Assembly (NCBI RefSeq): GCF_001499855.1 | Contig: NZ_LQIK01000009.1 | Coordinates: 43,595-107,594, forward strand | Source: Mycobacterium sp. GA-0227b | GTDB lineage: Bacteria > Actinomycetota > Actinomycetes > Mycobacteriales > Mycobacteriaceae | Length of the DNA: 64,000 bases | Direction of reading: 5' to 3' | The notes under the pieces: generated by a model | Told to the model about the DNA's origin: nothing | Seen by the model: only the letters and a program-made list of their open reading frames with translations | The model's database searches: none | Shown: piece by piece, positions 38,086 through 49,157 of the stretch | How the letters are laid out: every line of letters begins with the position of its first letter | Position numbering within the stretch: the stretch's first letter is position 1 | Made by a program: the position numbers and the translations under genes

Positions 38086-38514
38086 ATGAGCATCGAAGTC
38101 GTTTTCACCCAGGAGTCCACTGCAACCGGAGGCGGCCGCGAGGGGCACGTCAAGTCCTCGACCGGCAAGATCGATCTGAACACGAACCACCCGAAGGAGA
38201 TGGGTGGCAGTGGCGAGGGCACCAACCCCGAGGAGCTGTTCTCCGCCGGATACGCCGCATGCTTCCTCGGCGCGCTGAGGCTGGTGGCGAAGAACAACGA
38301 CGTCAAGCTGGACGACGCGACCGGCATCACCGCCCAGGTTGGCTTCGGCAAGGACCCCGAGGGCGGCTTCGGCATCAACGCGCACCTGATCGGCTACCTG
38401 CCCGGCCTCGAGCAGAGCGCGGCCGACGACCTGATGAACAAGGCGCACCAGGTCTGTCCGTACTCGAAGGCCACCCGCGGCAACATCGACGTCAAGCTGT
38501 CGGCGAAGGTTTGA
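38086..38514 (+). CDS. ohr: Organic hydroperoxide resistance protein (Ohr/OsmC family)
   Basis: 142 aa from the ATG at 38086. It shows the two catalytic Cys of Ohr: FSAGYAACFLGALRLVA and HQVCPYSKATRGNIDVKL. N-terminal TGGGREGHVKSSTGKIDLNT and MGGSGEGTNPEELF are typical of Ohr rather than OsmC. It reduces organic hydroperoxides using lipoyl or thiol donors. It follows katA and precedes the PknH-sensor-like gene by 4 nt. Confidence 0.93.
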   Translation: MSIEVVFTQESTATGGGREGHVKSSTGKIDLNTNHPKEMGGSGEGTNPEELFSAGYAACFLGALRLVAKNNDVKLDDATGITAQVGFGKDPEGGFGINAHLIGYLPGLEQSAADDLMNKAHQVCPYSKATRGNIDVKLSAKV

Positions 38515-38518
38515 GCCG

Positions 38519-39169
38519 GTGCGGATCGCCGCCCTAGCCGGCGTCGGTCTTGCGCTCGGATTGTCGATTGTGGCGCCGGCCGACGTCGCCTCGGCGCGCC
38601 CGTCGGATCCCGGCGTGGTGAACTACGCCGTGCTGCCGAAGGGCTCGGTGGGCAATATCGTCGGCGCCACAATGCGATTCGAGACGACGTTCACCGATCC
38701 GGTGCAGTCGTTCCGCGTTGACAACCCGGTGTGCAACAACTGGGCCGACATCGGCCTGCCGGACGTCTACGCCGACCCCGACCTGGCGTCGTTCAACGGT
38801 GCCGTGACACAGGAGTCGCCCACCGACGCGACACATCTCGTCAAGCAGGCGGTCGGGGTGTTCGCGACGAGTGACGCCGCCGACCGGGCCTTCCGCCGCG
38901 TCGCCGACCGCACCGTCGGCTGCAACGGCCAGACCACCGCGATGCACCTGGACAACCTGCGCACCCAGGTCTGGACGTTCACCGGCGGACCCGCTTCGGC
39001 GACGGACGCCGACTGGGTCAAACAGGAGGCCGGCACGGATCGGCGCTGCTTCACCACCACCCGCAAGCGGGAGAACGTCCTGCTTCAGGCGAAGGTCTGC
39101 CAATCCGGGAACGGCGGCCCCGCGGTCAATGTGCTGGCAGGGGCGATGCAGAACACGCTCGGCCAGTAG
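38519..39169 (+). CDS. Secreted PknH-sensor-domain-like protein (Rv3705c-like)
   Basis: 216 aa from a GTG. The signal peptide ends near ASARPS. The mature domain resembles the extracellular sensor domain of PknH: paired Cys in NPVCNNWADIGLP, RTVGCNGQTTAM, DRRCFTTTRKREN and KVCQSGNGGP could make two disulfides, and the C-terminus NVLAGAMQNTLGQ is characteristic. It was probably named by its position upstream of egtA in mycobacteria. Ligand unknown. Confidence 0.78.
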   Translation: MRIAALAGVGLALGLSIVAPADVASARPSDPGVVNYAVLPKGSVGNIVGATMRFETTFTDPVQSFRVDNPVCNNWADIGLPDVYADPDLASFNGAVTQESPTDATHLVKQAVGVFATSDAADRAFRRVADRTVGCNGQTTAMHLDNLRTQVWTFTGGPASATDADWVKQEAGTDRRCFTTTRKRENVLLQAKVCQSGNGGPAVNVLAGAMQNTLGQ

Positions 39170-39293
39170 CCGAGCGGCGCAGTTCACCACATGTAACGAA
39201 CACGTCATCGAAAAAATCGCGAGACTTTGTCGGTCACGTCTGGAAGATGGTTGAAAGGGGGCGAGCGGTCCAGACCCGGAAGGGGACGGTTGG

Positions 39294-40586
39294 GTGACCT
39301 TCACCATCACGACCGAGGTGGACGACGCGCACCCGTCGCGAGCCGCTTCGGCAGAGCTGACCAGCATTGAGGCCGCTGCGCTGCACGTCGGCGCCGGCTG
39401 CTTCCGGGACGGCCCGGTGGGTCAGGTGGGTCTGGAGATCGAGGCGCACTGCTTCGACCTGGCCGACCCGATGCGCCGGCCGACCTGGCAGCAACTCACC
39501 GACATCATTTCCGGACTTCCGGTACTTCCGGGGGGCAGCAGGGTCACCGTCGAACCCGGCGGGGCCGTCGAACTGTCCGGCCCACCATTGCCGGGTCCGA
39601 TGGCCGCGATCGACGCGATGCGCGCCGACCGTGCGGTGCTGCGGGCGGCGTTCGCCGGTGCCGGCTTCGGCCTGGTGCTGCTCGGGGCCGACCCGCTGCG
39701 CTCGCCGCAGCGGATCAATCCCGGTGCCCGCTACCGCGCGATGGAGACCTTCTTCGAGGCCAGCCGGACCGGCGCCGCGGGCGCGGCGATGATGACGTCA
39801 ACGGCCTCAGTGCAGATCAACCTCGACGCCGGGCCGCGGAACGGCTGGGCGGATCGGGTGCGGCTGAGCCACGCGCTCGGGCCGACGATGGTTGCCGTCG
39901 CGGCGAACTCACCGCTGCTGAGCGGACGGTTCTCCGGCTGGCAATCCGCGCGGCAACGGGTGTGGAGTCGACTGGACGCCGCGCGTTGCGGTCCTGTGCT
40001 CGGCGAAAGCGGCGACGACCCGGCCTGCGACTGGGCCCGATATGCGCTCAAAGCGCCGGTCATGCTCGTCAACAACACGGCCGCCGATGCCGAACCGGTC
40101 ACCGAGTGGGTGCCGTTCGCCGACTGGGTCGAAGGACTTGTGCCGCTCGGTGGGCGCCAACCCACCGAAGCCGATCTCGATTACCACCTGACCACGCTGT
40201 TCCCGCCGGTACGGCCGCGTCAGTGGCTCGAGATCCGGTATCTCGACAGCGTGCCCGAAGCCGTCTGGCCGGCGATCGTGTTCACGCTCGTCACGCTGCT
40301 CGACGATCCGACCGCCGCCGACATCGCCGCCGAAGCCACCGAACCCGTCGCCACCGCGTGGGATCTGGCCGCCCGCGTCGGCCTGGCCGACCGCCGGTTG
40401 CGGTCCGCTGCCGAACAATGCGTGCAGGCCGCCGCCGAACGCGCGCCGGCCGAACTCGAGGAATCGATGCGACAGTTGGTGCGTTCGGTCGAACAGGGAC
40501 GGTGTCCGGCCGACGAATTCAGCGACCGTTCCGTGAGATACGGGATCGCGCCGGCGGTCACCCAACTGGCCCGAGGAGAAATGTGA
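39294..40586 (+). CDS. egtA: Ergothioneine biosynthesis glutamate-cysteine ligase EgtA
   Basis: 430 aa from a GTG with GGAAGGGGA upstream. It is a GCS2-type ligase: [15 protein letters not shown] (catalytic Glu pair), [15 protein letters not shown], and [20 protein letters not shown]. It joins glutamate to cysteine to give gamma-glutamylcysteine, the sulfur donor for EgtB. It is the first gene of a compact egtABCDE operon in which each start overlaps the previous stop by 1-4 nt. Confidence 0.95.
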   Translation: MTFTITTEVDDAHPSRAASAELTSIEAAALHVGAGCFRDGPVGQVGLEIEAHCFDLADPMRRPTWQQLTDIISGLPVLPGGSRVTVEPGGAVELSGPPLPGPMAAIDAMRADRAVLRAAFAGAGFGLVLLGADPLRSPQRINPGARYRAMETFFEASRTGAAGAAMMTSTASVQINLDAGPRNGWADRVRLSHALGPTMVAVAANSPLLSGRFSGWQSARQRVWSRLDAARCGPVLGESGDDPACDWARYALKAPVMLVNNTAADAEPVTEWVPFADWVEGLVPLGGRQPTEADLDYHLTTLFPPVRPRQWLEIRYLDSVPEAVWPAIVFTLVTLLDDPTAADIAAEATEPVATAWDLAARVGLADRRLRSAAEQCVQAAAERAPAELEESMRQLVRSVEQGRCPADEFSDRSVRYGIAPAVTQLARGEM

Positions 40587-41857
40587 CTTCTCGCGACAGC
40601 ATCGCGCGCGAACTCACCAGGGCACGCGAGCGCACCTTGCGGCTGGTCGATTTCGACGACGCCGAACTGGGCCGCCAGTACAGCCCGCTGATGAGCCCGT
40701 TGGTGTGGGACCTCGCGCACATCGCGCAGCAGGAGGAGCTCTGGCTGCTGCGCGACGGCAACCCGGATCGGCCGGGCATGCTGTCGCCCGAGGTCGAGCG
40801 GCTCTACGACGCGTTCGTCAACTCCCGTGCCAGCCGCGCGAACCTGCCGCTGCTTCCGCCGTCGGACGCCAGGGCCTACTGCGGCACCGTGCGCAACCGG
40901 GTGCTCGACACGTTGGACGCGATGCCCGACGACGATCCGGCGTTCAACTTCGCACTGGTCATCAGCCACGAGAACCAGCACGACGAAACCATGCTGCAGG
41001 CGCTGAATCTGCGCACCGGCGCGCCGCTGCTCGACGCCGGTGCCCCGCTACCCCAGGGCCGGTCCGGCGTCGCGGGTACCTCGGTCCTGGTGCCGGCCGG
41101 CGAGTTCGTCCTCGGCGTCGACGCGGTCACCGAGCCGCACTCGCTGGACAACGAGCGCCCGGCACACGTCGTCGAGGTGCCCGCCTTCCGGATCGGCCGC
41201 GTCCCGGTCACCAACGCCGAGTGGCGCCGGTTCGTCGACGACGGCGGCTACGACAACCCGCGATGGTGGTCGCGGCGCGGCTGGGCGCACCGGCAGGAGA
41301 CGGGTCTTCGGGCGCCGCAGTTCTGGAACGAGGACGGCACCCGCACCCGGTTCGGCCACGTCGAGGACATCCCCGGTGACGAACCCGTCCAACACGTCAC
41401 CTTCTTCGAGGCCGAGGCCTACGCGGCATGGGCCGGCGCCCGGCTGCCCACCGAGACCGAGTGGGAGAAGGCCTGCGCGTGGGACCCGGCGGCCGACGCG
41501 CGGCGGCGCTACCCATGGGGCGCCTCGGAACCGACGACGCACCTGGCCAACCTCGGCGGCGACGCGCTGCGGCCCGCCCCCGTGGGTGCCTATCCGGCGG
41601 GCGCATCGGCGTACGGCGCCGAACAGATGCTCGGTGACGTGTGGGAGTGGACCACCTCGCCGCTGCGGCCGTGGCCGGGTTTCACGCCGATGATCTACGA
41701 GCAGTATTCGGCGCCGTTCTTCGATGGTGACTACAAGGTGCTGCGCGGCGGGTCGTGGGCCGTGGCGGCAAGCATCCTTCGGCCCAGCTTCCGCAACTGG
41801 GACCACCCGATCCGGCGGCAGATCTTTTCGGGCGTGCGCCTGGCCTGGGACGCCTGA
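40583..41857 (+). CDS. egtB: Sulfoxide synthase EgtB
   Basis: 424 aa from the GTG at 40583 (GTGA overlap with egtA; GAGGAGAA is the ribosome binding site). An N-terminal DinB-like domain holds the iron ligands His46 ([10 protein letters not shown]), His129 and His133 ([11 protein letters not shown]), equivalent to the His triad of characterised EgtB. The C-terminal FGE-sulfatase domain contains [20 protein letters not shown] and [20 protein letters not shown]. It uses oxygen to couple gamma-glutamylcysteine to hercynine. Confidence 0.96.
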   Translation: MTSRDSIARELTRARERTLRLVDFDDAELGRQYSPLMSPLVWDLAHIAQQEELWLLRDGNPDRPGMLSPEVERLYDAFVNSRASRANLPLLPPSDARAYCGTVRNRVLDTLDAMPDDDPAFNFALVISHENQHDETMLQALNLRTGAPLLDAGAPLPQGRSGVAGTSVLVPAGEFVLGVDAVTEPHSLDNERPAHVVEVPAFRIGRVPVTNAEWRRFVDDGGYDNPRWWSRRGWAHRQETGLRAPQFWNEDGTRTRFGHVEDIPGDEPVQHVTFFEAEAYAAWAGARLPTETEWEKACAWDPAADARRRYPWGASEPTTHLANLGGDALRPAPVGAYPAGASAYGAEQMLGDVWEWTTSPLRPWPGFTPMIYEQYSAPFFDGDYKVLRGGSWAVAASILRPSFRNWDHPIRRQIFSGVRLAWDA

Positions 41858-42558
41858 TGTGCAGACATCTCGGGTGGCTCGGCGAACCCGTGTCGGTGGC
41901 GTCGCTGGTCCTCGAGCCCGCCAACGGCCTTCTGGTGCAATCGTATTCGCCACGCAGGCAGAAGTACGGGCTCATGAACGCCGACGGATGGGGGGTCGGG
42001 TTCTTCTCGGCCGATGTGCCTGACGGCACGCCCCGCCGGTGGCGCAGCGCGACGCCACTGTGGGGGGACGGCTCGTTCGCGTCGGTCGCGCCGGCGCTGC
42101 GCAGCGGTTGTGTGGTGGCGGCCGTCCGGTCGGCCAGCATCGGCATGCCGATCGAGGCGACGGCGTCGGCACCGTTCACCGACGGGCACTGGCTGCTGTC
42201 GCACAACGGGCTGGTGGACCGCGCCGCCCTGCCATTGTCGCCGCGCGCCGAGTCGACGAACGACAGCGCCCTGCTGGCGGCGCTGATCTTCGACCGCGGG
42301 CTCGACGCGCTGGGCGACACCATCGTCGAGGTCGCTGCCGCCGACCCCGGGGCCCGGCTCAACATCTTGGCGGGCAACGGTTCTCGGTTACTGGCCACCA
42401 CGTGGGGGGACACCCTGTCGGTGCTGCGCCGAAGCGATGGCGTCGTGCTGGCCAGCGAACCCTACGATGACGATCCGGCCTGGGCGGAGATTCCCGACCG
42501 TCATCTCGTGCACGTGCACGGCCCGGATGTCGACCTGATTCCCCTGAAAGGATCGTGA
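41857..42558 (+). CDS. egtC: Ergothioneine glutamine-amidotransferase-like hydrolase EgtC
   Basis: 233 aa. The start [11 protein letters not shown] places Cys2 as the Ntn nucleophile; the stop of egtB and this ATG share one base (TGATG). The class II amidotransferase fold is seen in [16 protein letters not shown] and [16 protein letters not shown]. It removes glutamate from gamma-glutamyl-hercynylcysteine sulfoxide. Third gene of the operon. Confidence 0.95.
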   Translation: MCRHLGWLGEPVSVASLVLEPANGLLVQSYSPRRQKYGLMNADGWGVGFFSADVPDGTPRRWRSATPLWGDGSFASVAPALRSGCVVAAVRSASIGMPIEATASAPFTDGHWLLSHNGLVDRAALPLSPRAESTNDSALLAALIFDRGLDALGDTIVEVAAADPGARLNILAGNGSRLLATTWGDTLSVLRRSDGVVLASEPYDDDPAWAEIPDRHLVHVHGPDVDLIPLKGS

Positions 42559-43559
42559 TGACAGTCAAGCGAGGAGCGGACACGGATCACGCATCCACCC
42601 TGACGCTGTCGAATCACCTGTCCGCCGACTCGGCGGCGGTGGCGCTGCGCCGTGACGTGCTCGACGGATTGACGCAGCAGCCGAAGTCGTTGCCGCCCAA
42701 GTGGTTTTACGACGCCGTCGGAAGCGACCTGTTCGACCAGATCACCCGCCTGCCCGAGTATTATCCGACGCGGACCGAGGCGCAGATCCTGCGGGAGCGA
42801 GCCGCTGAGATCGCCGCGATCTCCGGTGCGGACACGCTGGTCGAACTCGGCAGCGGCACGTCGGAGAAAACTCGCATGCTGCTCGACGCCCTGCGGGACC
42901 GTGGGTCGCTGCGCCGGTTCATCCCGTTCGACGTCGACGTGGGAGTGCTCGCCGCAGCCGGGTCGGAGCTCAGCATCGAGTATCCCGGCATCGAGATCGA
43001 CGCTGTGTGCGGCGATTTCGAGGAGCACCTCGACCGGATTCCGCGGATCGGGCGCCGTCTGGTCGCGTTCCTCGGCTCGACGATCGGCAACTTCACACCC
43101 GGTCCGCGCGCAGACTTCCTCGCGGCGTTGTCGCAGACGCTGCGGCCCGGCGACACGCTGCTGTTGGGCACCGATCTGGTCAAGGACGCCAGCCGGCTGG
43201 TGCGGGCCTATGACGACAGCGCGGGCGTCACCGCCGAGTTCAACCGCAACGTGCTGGCGGTGGTGAACCGGGAACTGCAAGCCGACTTCGACCCGGGCGC
43301 GTTCGAACACGTTGCGAAGTGGAATTCCGACGAGGAGCGGATCGAAATGTGGTTGCGCGCTAGGACCTCTCAGCGGGTGACGGTACGCGACCTCGACCTG
43401 ACCGTCGACTTCGCCGACGGCGAGGAGATGCTCACCGAGGTGTCGTGCAAGTTCCGCCCCGACGGGGTCGCCGCCGAACTCGCCGCCGCGGGGCTGCGGC
43501 GCACCCACTGGTGGACCGACGCCGCAGGGGATTTCGGCGTGTCGTTGTCGGCGAAATGA
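42558..43559 (+). CDS. egtD: Histidine N-alpha-trimethyltransferase EgtD
   Basis: 333 aa from the ATG at 42558 (TGATG overlap with egtC); a GTG at 42555 is adjacent. The SAM-binding motif is [50 protein letters not shown] and the C-terminal [20 protein letters not shown] are characteristic. It trimethylates histidine to hercynine, the committed step of ergothioneine synthesis. Confidence 0.96.
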   Translation: MTVKRGADTDHASTLTLSNHLSADSAAVALRRDVLDGLTQQPKSLPPKWFYDAVGSDLFDQITRLPEYYPTRTEAQILRERAAEIAAISGADTLVELGSGTSEKTRMLLDALRDRGSLRRFIPFDVDVGVLAAAGSELSIEYPGIEIDAVCGDFEEHLDRIPRIGRRLVAFLGSTIGNFTPGPRADFLAALSQTLRPGDTLLLGTDLVKDASRLVRAYDDSAGVTAEFNRNVLAVVNRELQADFDPGAFEHVAKWNSDEERIEMWLRARTSQRVTVRDLDLTVDFADGEEMLTEVSCKFRPDGVAAELAAAGLRRTHWWTDAAGDFGVSLSAK

Positions 43560-44680
43560 GCCTCGGCGAACAGTGGCGGTCCGCGCGTCCGGCCGTCGCG
43601 GGGCTGCATCTCGACAGCGCGGCCTGCTCCCGCCAGAGCTACGCGGCGATGGACGCCGCCGCCCACCACGCCCGGCACGAAGCCGAGGTCGGCGCATACG
43701 TCGCCGCCGAGGCCGCCACGCCGGTACTGGACGCGGGGCGTGCGGCCGTCGGCGTGCTCACCGGGCTCAGCGGCAGTGACGTCGTGTTCACCACCGGCGC
43801 CAACAACGCGCTGGACCTGCTGCTGTCCGCCTGGCCGGGCCCGCGCACCCTGGCCTGCCTGCCCGGCGAGTACGGACCGAACCTGGCCATCATGTCCGCC
43901 AACGGTTTCGACGTCCGCCCGCTGGCGGTCGACGGGGACGGACGCCTCGACGTCGAGGCATCGTCCCGCGGGCTCGCCGAAAACCCGCCCGCCCTCGTGC
44001 ATCTCACCGCACTGGGCAGCCACCGCGGCACCGCCCAGCCGCTCGCCGCGCTGACGCAGGTATGCCGTGACCTCGACGTGCCGGTGGCGGTCGACGCCGC
44101 GCAGGCGCTCGGGCACCTCGACTGCGCGGTCGCGCCGTCGGCGATCTACGGATCGTCACGCAAATGGCTCGCGGGCCCGCGCGGAGTGGGCTTCCTGGCG
44201 ATCGCACCGGCGCTTGCCGAACGGCTGCGGCCGCGGTTGCCGCCGCCGGACTGGAATCTGCCCTTGACGCTGATGCAGCGCCTCGAGCAAGGTGAAGCGA
44301 ATGTCGCGGCCCGGGTCGGGTTTTCCGTCGCGGTCGGGGAGCATCTGGCCGCGGGACCTGCTCGGGTACGTGACCGCTTGGCCGAGGTCGGCCGGATGAC
44401 GCGTGAGGCGTTGGCCGGCATTCACGGCTGGCGGGTGGTCGAGGCAACCGACGAGCCGACGGCCGTCACCACGCTGGCGCCGACGGCCGGCGCCGATCCG
44501 CAGAAGGTGCGGGCCTGGCTGATCGCCGAGCGTGGCGTCGTCACCACCCATGCCGAGGTGTTGCGAGCTCCGTTCGAGATGACGACACCGGTGCTGCGGG
44601 CATCGCCCCACGTCGATGCGACCCCAGAAGACCTGGCGCAGTTCGCCGAAGCGCTGGTGACCGCGACCGAGAAGGCCTAG
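43556..44680 (+). CDS. egtE: PLP-dependent hercynylcysteine sulfoxide lyase EgtE
   Basis: 374 aa from an ATG overlapping egtD as ATGA. It has a class V aminotransferase-like fold: [36 protein letters not shown] (PLP Asp) and the Schiff-base Lys in [18 protein letters not shown]. It cleaves the C-S bond of hercynylcysteine sulfoxide to give ergothioneine. The stop overlaps the convergent GCS2-like gene by 4 nt. Confidence 0.95.
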   Translation: MSLGEQWRSARPAVAGLHLDSAACSRQSYAAMDAAAHHARHEAEVGAYVAAEAATPVLDAGRAAVGVLTGLSGSDVVFTTGANNALDLLLSAWPGPRTLACLPGEYGPNLAIMSANGFDVRPLAVDGDGRLDVEASSRGLAENPPALVHLTALGSHRGTAQPLAALTQVCRDLDVPVAVDAAQALGHLDCAVAPSAIYGSSRKWLAGPRGVGFLAIAPALAERLRPRLPPPDWNLPLTLMQRLEQGEANVAARVGFSVAVGEHLAAGPARVRDRLAEVGRMTREALAGIHGWRVVEATDEPTAVTTLAPTAGADPQKVRAWLIAERGVVTTHAEVLRAPFEMTTPVLRASPHVDATPEDLAQFAEALVTATEKA

Positions 44681-46161
44681 TCGTCGAAGCCCTCGTCCCA
44701 GGTGTGCACGGGTTCGTTGCTGTGCATCCGCGTCCCGTACCGGCGCAGCATCTCCGCGAGCGCGGCTGGCCGCGCCATACCGCGTTCCTGCAGCGCCCGC
44801 ACCGTCTCGACCTGCCAGGTGGCGCCGTTGCGACCGGACTTGGCGCGGCCCTCGATCACCCCGAGATACCGGTCGCGCACCTCGGCCGCCACCTCCCAGC
44901 GGCGCAGGCCCTCGTCGGCCATCGGCAACAACTGGCGCAGCACCAACTCGTCCGCCGTCACCTCGCCCAGGCCCGGCCAGTACAGCCGGGCGTCTATCCC
45001 GTGCTGCGCGGCCTGCACGAAATTGTGCTGTGCCGCAGGGAAACTCATTTTGGTCCACAACGGGCGGTCCTCCTCGGACAGCGTCCGTAGCGTGCCGTAG
45101 TAGAACGCGGCGTTGGCCATCATGTCCACCACGGTCGGACCCGCGGGCAACACCCTGTTCTCCACCCGCAGGTGCGGACGGCCGTGCACGACGTCGTACA
45201 CCGGCCGGTTCCATCGATAGATGGTGCCGTTGTGCAGCCGCAGCTCGGCCAGCTTCGGGGTGCGGCCCTCGGCGAGCTCGCGGACCGGGTCCTCGTCGGA
45301 AAGTTCCGGCAGCAGCGACGGGAAGTAGCGCACGTTCTCCTCGAACAAGTCGAAGATCGACGTGATCCAGCGTTCGCCGAACCAAACGCGGGGCCGCACG
45401 CCCTGCGCCTTGAGCTCGTCGGGACGAGTGTCGGTGGCTTGGGCGAACAGTTCGATGCGGGTCTCGGCCCACAGTTCGTGTCCGAAGAAGTACGGCGAGT
45501 TGGCGCCCAGCGCGAGCTGCGGCCCGGCCAACACCTGGGCGGCGTTCCAGTTCTGCGCGAACTCGGCGGGCGACACCTGAAGGTGCAGTTGCATGCTCGT
45601 GCACGCGGACTCCGGCGCGATCGACGCGGTCTGCAGGCTCAGCCGTTCCGGTCCGACGATGTCGATCAGGATGTCCTCGCCACGTGCGGTGAAGATCGAG
45701 TCGTTGAGCGCCTGATACCGCGTCGACTCGCTCATCCAGTGGCCCGACAGGTGCTCGGGTAGCAGCGTCGGCAGAATCCCGATCATCACGATGTGCGCGT
45801 CGTGCTGGCTGGCTTTGATCTCGGCCGCGTTCAGGCTCGCGCGCACCTCGGATTCCAGTTCGAGAGCAGCCCGCCCCGGCAGCCGGCGTGGCGGCACGTT
45901 GAATTCGATGTTGTAAGCGCCCAATTCGGTTTGATACGCCGGATCGGCGATCGCCTGCAACACCTCCTGGTTGCTCATCGCGGGCTGATACGCCGAGTCG
46001 ACCAGATTGCACTCGATCTCCATGCCGGTCAACGGCCGCTCGAACTCGAAACTCGACTGCGCGAGCATGGTCTCGAAGACGTCGAGGCACTGCTGCACCT
46101 TGCGGCGGTACTCCCGGCGGTGCGCGCCGCTGTAGCCGGTGCCCTTGACTTCTTCACCCAC
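44677..46161 (-). CDS. Second GCS2-family (glutamate-cysteine ligase-like) protein, Rv3698-like
   Basis: 494 aa from the GTG at 46161 (MGEEVKGTG); a GTG at 46194 is also in frame. It is a carboxylate-amine/GCS2 ligase core: [40 protein letters not shown] and [20 protein letters not shown], with [20 protein letters not shown] near the middle. It differs strongly from EgtA, so it is not a recent duplicate. It would form an amide between glutamate and an unknown amine or thiol. By position it matches Rv3698. Convergent with egtE, hinting at related metabolism. Confidence 0.75.
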   Translation of the reverse strand: MGEEVKGTGYSGAHRREYRRKVQQCLDVFETMLAQSSFEFERPLTGMEIECNLVDSAYQPAMSNQEVLQAIADPAYQTELGAYNIEFNVPPRRLPGRAALELESEVRASLNAAEIKASQHDAHIVMIGILPTLLPEHLSGHWMSESTRYQALNDSIFTARGEDILIDIVGPERLSLQTASIAPESACTSMQLHLQVSPAEFAQNWNAAQVLAGPQLALGANSPYFFGHELWAETRIELFAQATDTRPDELKAQGVRPRVWFGERWITSIFDLFEENVRYFPSLLPELSDEDPVRELAEGRTPKLAELRLHNGTIYRWNRPVYDVVHGRPHLRVENRVLPAGPTVVDMMANAAFYYGTLRTLSEEDRPLWTKMSFPAAQHNFVQAAQHGIDARLYWPGLGEVTADELVLRQLLPMADEGLRRWEVAAEVRDRYLGVIEGRAKSGRNGATWQVETVRALQERGMARPAALAEMLRRYGTRMHSNEPVHTWDEGFDD

Positions 46162-46281
46162 ACCCCCATTGTCGGCGAGCGCCGGTATTTGCACCGAGAC
46201 ACGCCGCTATTCGTCGACGTTCGCGCACACACGCCGGGAAGTCGGCGGCATAAACCCCGCCGCGGCGGGTAGTCGGAGGCG

Positions 46282-47082
46282 ATGGACGTCACCGTCACCT
46301 TCATCGGCAATGCCACCGCCCTGATCTCCGGCGGCGGCATAACCCTGTTGACGGACCCGAACTTCCTGCACCAAGGCCAGCACGCCTACCTGGGCTACGG
46401 CCTGCTGTCCAAGCGGTGCAAAGGACCGGCGCTCGACATCGACCAGTTGCCCGCGCTCGACGGGGTGGTGCTGTCGCACATGCACGGCGACCACTGGGAC
46501 CGGGTGTCGCAGCGCCGACTCGACCATGCACTGCCGATCGTGACGACACCGCACGCGGCCACGCGGTTGGCTCACCGCGGGTTCGGCCGCGCCGTGGCAC
46601 TGGACACCTGGCAGCGTCACGCATTCGTCAAGGGCACGACGTCGGTCACCGTCACCTCACTGCCCGGCCGGCATGCGCCCACCCCGATCGACCGCTTGCT
46701 GCCGCCGGTGATGGGCAGCATGGTCGAATTCTCCGACGGGGCGGCGCGCCGGCGGCTCTACATCTCCGGAGACACGCTGCTGGTCGACGAATTGCGCGAC
46801 ATACCAGTGCGATTCGAATCGATCGACCTCGGCGTATTGCATCTGGGCGGTACTCGTCTGCCCTTCGGCAGGCACCTGCCGTTCGGGCTGACGGTGACGA
46901 TGGACGGTCGCCAGGGCGCCGACGTCGTCGAGTTGGTCGACCTGCCGAAGGTGATCCCGGTGCACTTCGACGACTACGGGGTGTTCGCCTCCCCGCTGTC
47001 CGACTTCCTCGACGAGATGAAGAGGCGCGGGCTGGGTGAGCGGATCATCGAATTGGAACGCGGTTCGTCGGTCACGGTCTGA
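46282..47082 (+). CDS. Metallo-beta-lactamase-fold hydrolase (UlaG-like)
   Basis: 266 aa. The metal motif HMHGDHWD lies at about residue 68, with a later ISGDTLL (bridging Asp) and VIPVHFDDYGVF (last His). The N-terminus VTVTFIGNATALISGGGITL is the UlaG/NAPE-PLD-like opening. No signal peptide. Substrate unknown; a phosphodiesterase or lactonase is likely from the fold. Followed 10 nt later by an acyltransferase, so the two may be one operon. Confidence 0.85.
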   Translation: MDVTVTFIGNATALISGGGITLLTDPNFLHQGQHAYLGYGLLSKRCKGPALDIDQLPALDGVVLSHMHGDHWDRVSQRRLDHALPIVTTPHAATRLAHRGFGRAVALDTWQRHAFVKGTTSVTVTSLPGRHAPTPIDRLLPPVMGSMVEFSDGAARRRLYISGDTLLVDELRDIPVRFESIDLGVLHLGGTRLPFGRHLPFGLTVTMDGRQGADVVELVDLPKVIPVHFDDYGVFASPLSDFLDEMKRRGLGERIIELERGSSVTV

Positions 47083-47092
47083 TACTGACCCG

Positions 47093-48238
47093 GTGTCAGG
47101 TCCATGGTCGGGCGACGACCAGGGTGGCCTCGAACAGGTTTCGACGGTCGACCGGGTCGCGTCGCTCACAGGGATTCGTGCTGTCGCGGCGCTGCTCGTC
47201 ATGGGGACCCACGCCGCCTACGGCACGGGGGCATACAACCGCGGTTATCTCGGGTTGACGTTCGCGCGCATGGAGATCGGTGTCGCGATCTTCTTCGTGC
47301 TCTCGGGCTTCCTACTGTTCGGTTCGTGGGTGCGGGCCGCCGCGACCGGAACCGCACCGCCGACCCTGCGCCGATACACCCGCAGCCGGGTGCGCCGCAT
47401 CATGCCGGCCTACGCGGTGACGGTCCTGCTGGCCTACGTCGTCTACGAATTCCGTCCGATCAACCCGAATCCGGGCCACAGCTGGAACGGGTTGCTGCGC
47501 AACCTCACGCTCACGCAGATCTACAGCGGCAACTACCTCACGACGTACGTGCACCAAGGCCTCACGCAGATGTGGAGCTTGGCGGTCGAGGTGGCGTTCT
47601 ACGCCGTGCTGCCCGTACTCGCTTACCTGTTGCTCGTATGGCTGTGCCGGCGCCGCTGGCGACCGGGCGTGCTACTGGCCGGCCTGGCCGCCGCGGGTGC
47701 GCTGAGCCCGCTGTGGCTCGTCGTCATGCACCAGACCGACTGGCTGCCGAACGGTGCCGGCTTGTGGCTGCCGCACTACCTCGTGTGGTTCGTTGGCGGG
47801 ATGGCGCTTGCGGTATTGGCGCACAACAACGTTCGGTGCTACGCATTCGCGGCGCTGCCGGTCGCGCTCGTCGCCTATCTGGTGGTGGCCACCCCGATCG
47901 CCGGACGGACAGACGCCCCGGCGCTCGACCTCGGGCAGGATCTGGTCAAGGTGATGTTCTACGCGGCGATCGCCACGCTCGTCGTCGCACCGCTGGCGCT
48001 CGGCGACACCGGCTGGTACTCGCGGTTGTTGAGCAGCAGGCCGATGGTGTGGCTGGGCGAGATCTCCTACGAGATCTTCCTGCTGCACGTGCTCGTGATG
48101 GAGATCGCGATGGTGTCGGTGTTGCGCTGGCAGGTCTACACCGGTTCGGTGGTGGTGCTGTTCGTCGTGACGCTGACGCTCACGATCCCCGCCGCGTGGC
48201 TTCTGCACCGGCTCACCCGTCCCCGCCGTAGGGTTTGA
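47093..48238 (+). CDS. Acyltransferase 3 family integral membrane protein
   Basis: 381 aa from a GTG at 47093. A 25-residue cytosolic N-terminus precedes about ten membrane helices. The first carries [16 protein letters not shown] with the conserved His; [35 protein letters not shown] and [19 protein letters not shown] are the standard family blocks. These proteins O-acetylate or O-succinylate exported glycans or lipids. Target unknown. Its position is not next to the polysaccharide locus. Confidence 0.9.
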   Translation: MSGPWSGDDQGGLEQVSTVDRVASLTGIRAVAALLVMGTHAAYGTGAYNRGYLGLTFARMEIGVAIFFVLSGFLLFGSWVRAAATGTAPPTLRRYTRSRVRRIMPAYAVTVLLAYVVYEFRPINPNPGHSWNGLLRNLTLTQIYSGNYLTTYVHQGLTQMWSLAVEVAFYAVLPVLAYLLLVWLCRRRWRPGVLLAGLAAAGALSPLWLVVMHQTDWLPNGAGLWLPHYLVWFVGGMALAVLAHNNVRCYAFAALPVALVAYLVVATPIAGRTDAPALDLGQDLVKVMFYAAIATLVVAPLALGDTGWYSRLLSSRPMVWLGEISYEIFLLHVLVMEIAMVSVLRWQVYTGSVVVLFVVTLTLTIPAAWLLHRLTRPRRRV

Positions 48239-48267
48239 CCTGCGGCGACGCGGGTATCAAGGTCAAC

Positions 48268-48405
48268 ATGAAACTGATCGGTGTGCTGATCGCGCGGCAT
48301 CCGGCGTTGTACGACGTGCTCGACGCCCTCATCGAGTACGGGCAGCAGCGGTGGCCGTCGGTGTGGCGCGCCGTGGAGCGTCAGCAGCGCGCAACTACCA
48401 CCTGA
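48268..48405 (+). CDS. Possible 45-aa small protein
   Basis: ATG at 48268 with CAAGG upstream; it reads [20 protein letters not shown] then an amphipathic helix with Trp/Arg/Gln ([15 protein letters not shown]). Third-codon GC is high, as in the real genes around it. The last 25 nt overlap the convergent methyltransferase gene. No family recognised. Confidence 0.45.
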   Translation: MKLIGVLIARHPALYDVLDALIEYGQQRWPSVWRAVERQQRATTT

Positions 48406-49151
48406 GGGCTCATCAACCCGCCGCGCAACTCCAGTTCGATGCCGGGTCCGGCATGTGCGGCCAACGCCCGCAGCGCCGACGGGCTGTAGGCGCGCATCGA
48501 GCTGATCACGCCGTCATGTATGGACGGGAACACCGGCGCGAACGGAAGCATGGTCGCCAGGCGCAGCAGATGGAGCGGCGTCGGTGGCCGAGGAAGATCG
48601 ATTATCAGCAGCTTGCCGGCCACCCGTGTGCCTTCGGCGATCGCCCGCGCGGCTGCCGAGGGCGGCAGGTGGTGGAAGGACAGCGCGAACACCGCCAGGT
48701 CGAACTCGCCGTCCGGGACCTCGATCGCGGTGGCGTCCATCTGCCGGACCGCGGCGCGGGGGTGCCGGCCCAGGTCGCTGTCGGCCATCGCCTCGACGGA
48801 GGCCGCTTCCACGTCGGTGATCGTCAAGTGCGCGGTCGGATGCCAGTCGAGCAGCTTGCGCGACAAACCCCCGTGCCCCGCACCGAGTTCGAGGATCTTC
48901 GGGTCGGCTACGTCGGCGACCTCGGCGAGCGCGATCTCGGCGAACTTGCCGGTGGTGCCGAACCGCTCGCCGGTCCATTCCAGCGCGCGGATAACCCTGC
49001 GCTTGCGGGCGGCGTCGGCAGGACGGTCCGAGTCGCGGTCCAGGTACTCGAGCCGGTCGGTTTCAAGCAGTCGGTCCAGGCACGAGGCGTCTGGTCCGCC
49101 GCGGGGCATGCGGTCAATGTCGGCGAGCGGTCCGGTCATGTAGTCCATCAT
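48381..49151 (-). CDS. Class I SAM-dependent methyltransferase (Rv3699-like)
   Basis: 256 aa from the ATG at 49151; ATGs at 49148 and 49139 are also in frame. Motif I is [17 protein letters not shown], motif [15 protein letters not shown], and [19 protein letters not shown] holds motif IV. The C-terminus [20 protein letters not shown] is typical of small-molecule or lipid methyltransferases. Only 6 bp separate its start from the divergent glpK start, so at least one promoter must lie inside a coding region. Substrate unknown. Confidence 0.85.
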   Translation of the reverse strand: MMDYMTGPLADIDRMPRGGPDASCLDRLLETDRLEYLDRDSDRPADAARKRRVIRALEWTGERFGTTGKFAEIALAEVADVADPKILELGAGHGGLSRKLLDWHPTAHLTITDVEAASVEAMADSDLGRHPRAAVRQMDATAIEVPDGEFDLAVFALSFHHLPPSAAARAIAEGTRVAGKLLIIDLPRPPTPLHLLRLATMLPFAPVFPSIHDGVISSMRAYSPSALRALAAHAGPGIELELRGGLMSPQVVVARC

Positions 49152-49157
49152 GAAGGA

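Noticed and set aside
36927..38378. Long minus-strand frame antisense to katA and ohr
   Set aside because: Typical high-GC shadow frame; the plus strand encodes complete catalase and Ohr motifs.
46174..46262. GC-rich repeat-like sequence between the GCS2-like gene and the metallo-beta-lactamase gene (ACACGCC motifs)
   Set aside because: It looks like a dispersed mycobacterial intergenic palindrome, but the arms match too poorly by eye to define ends.
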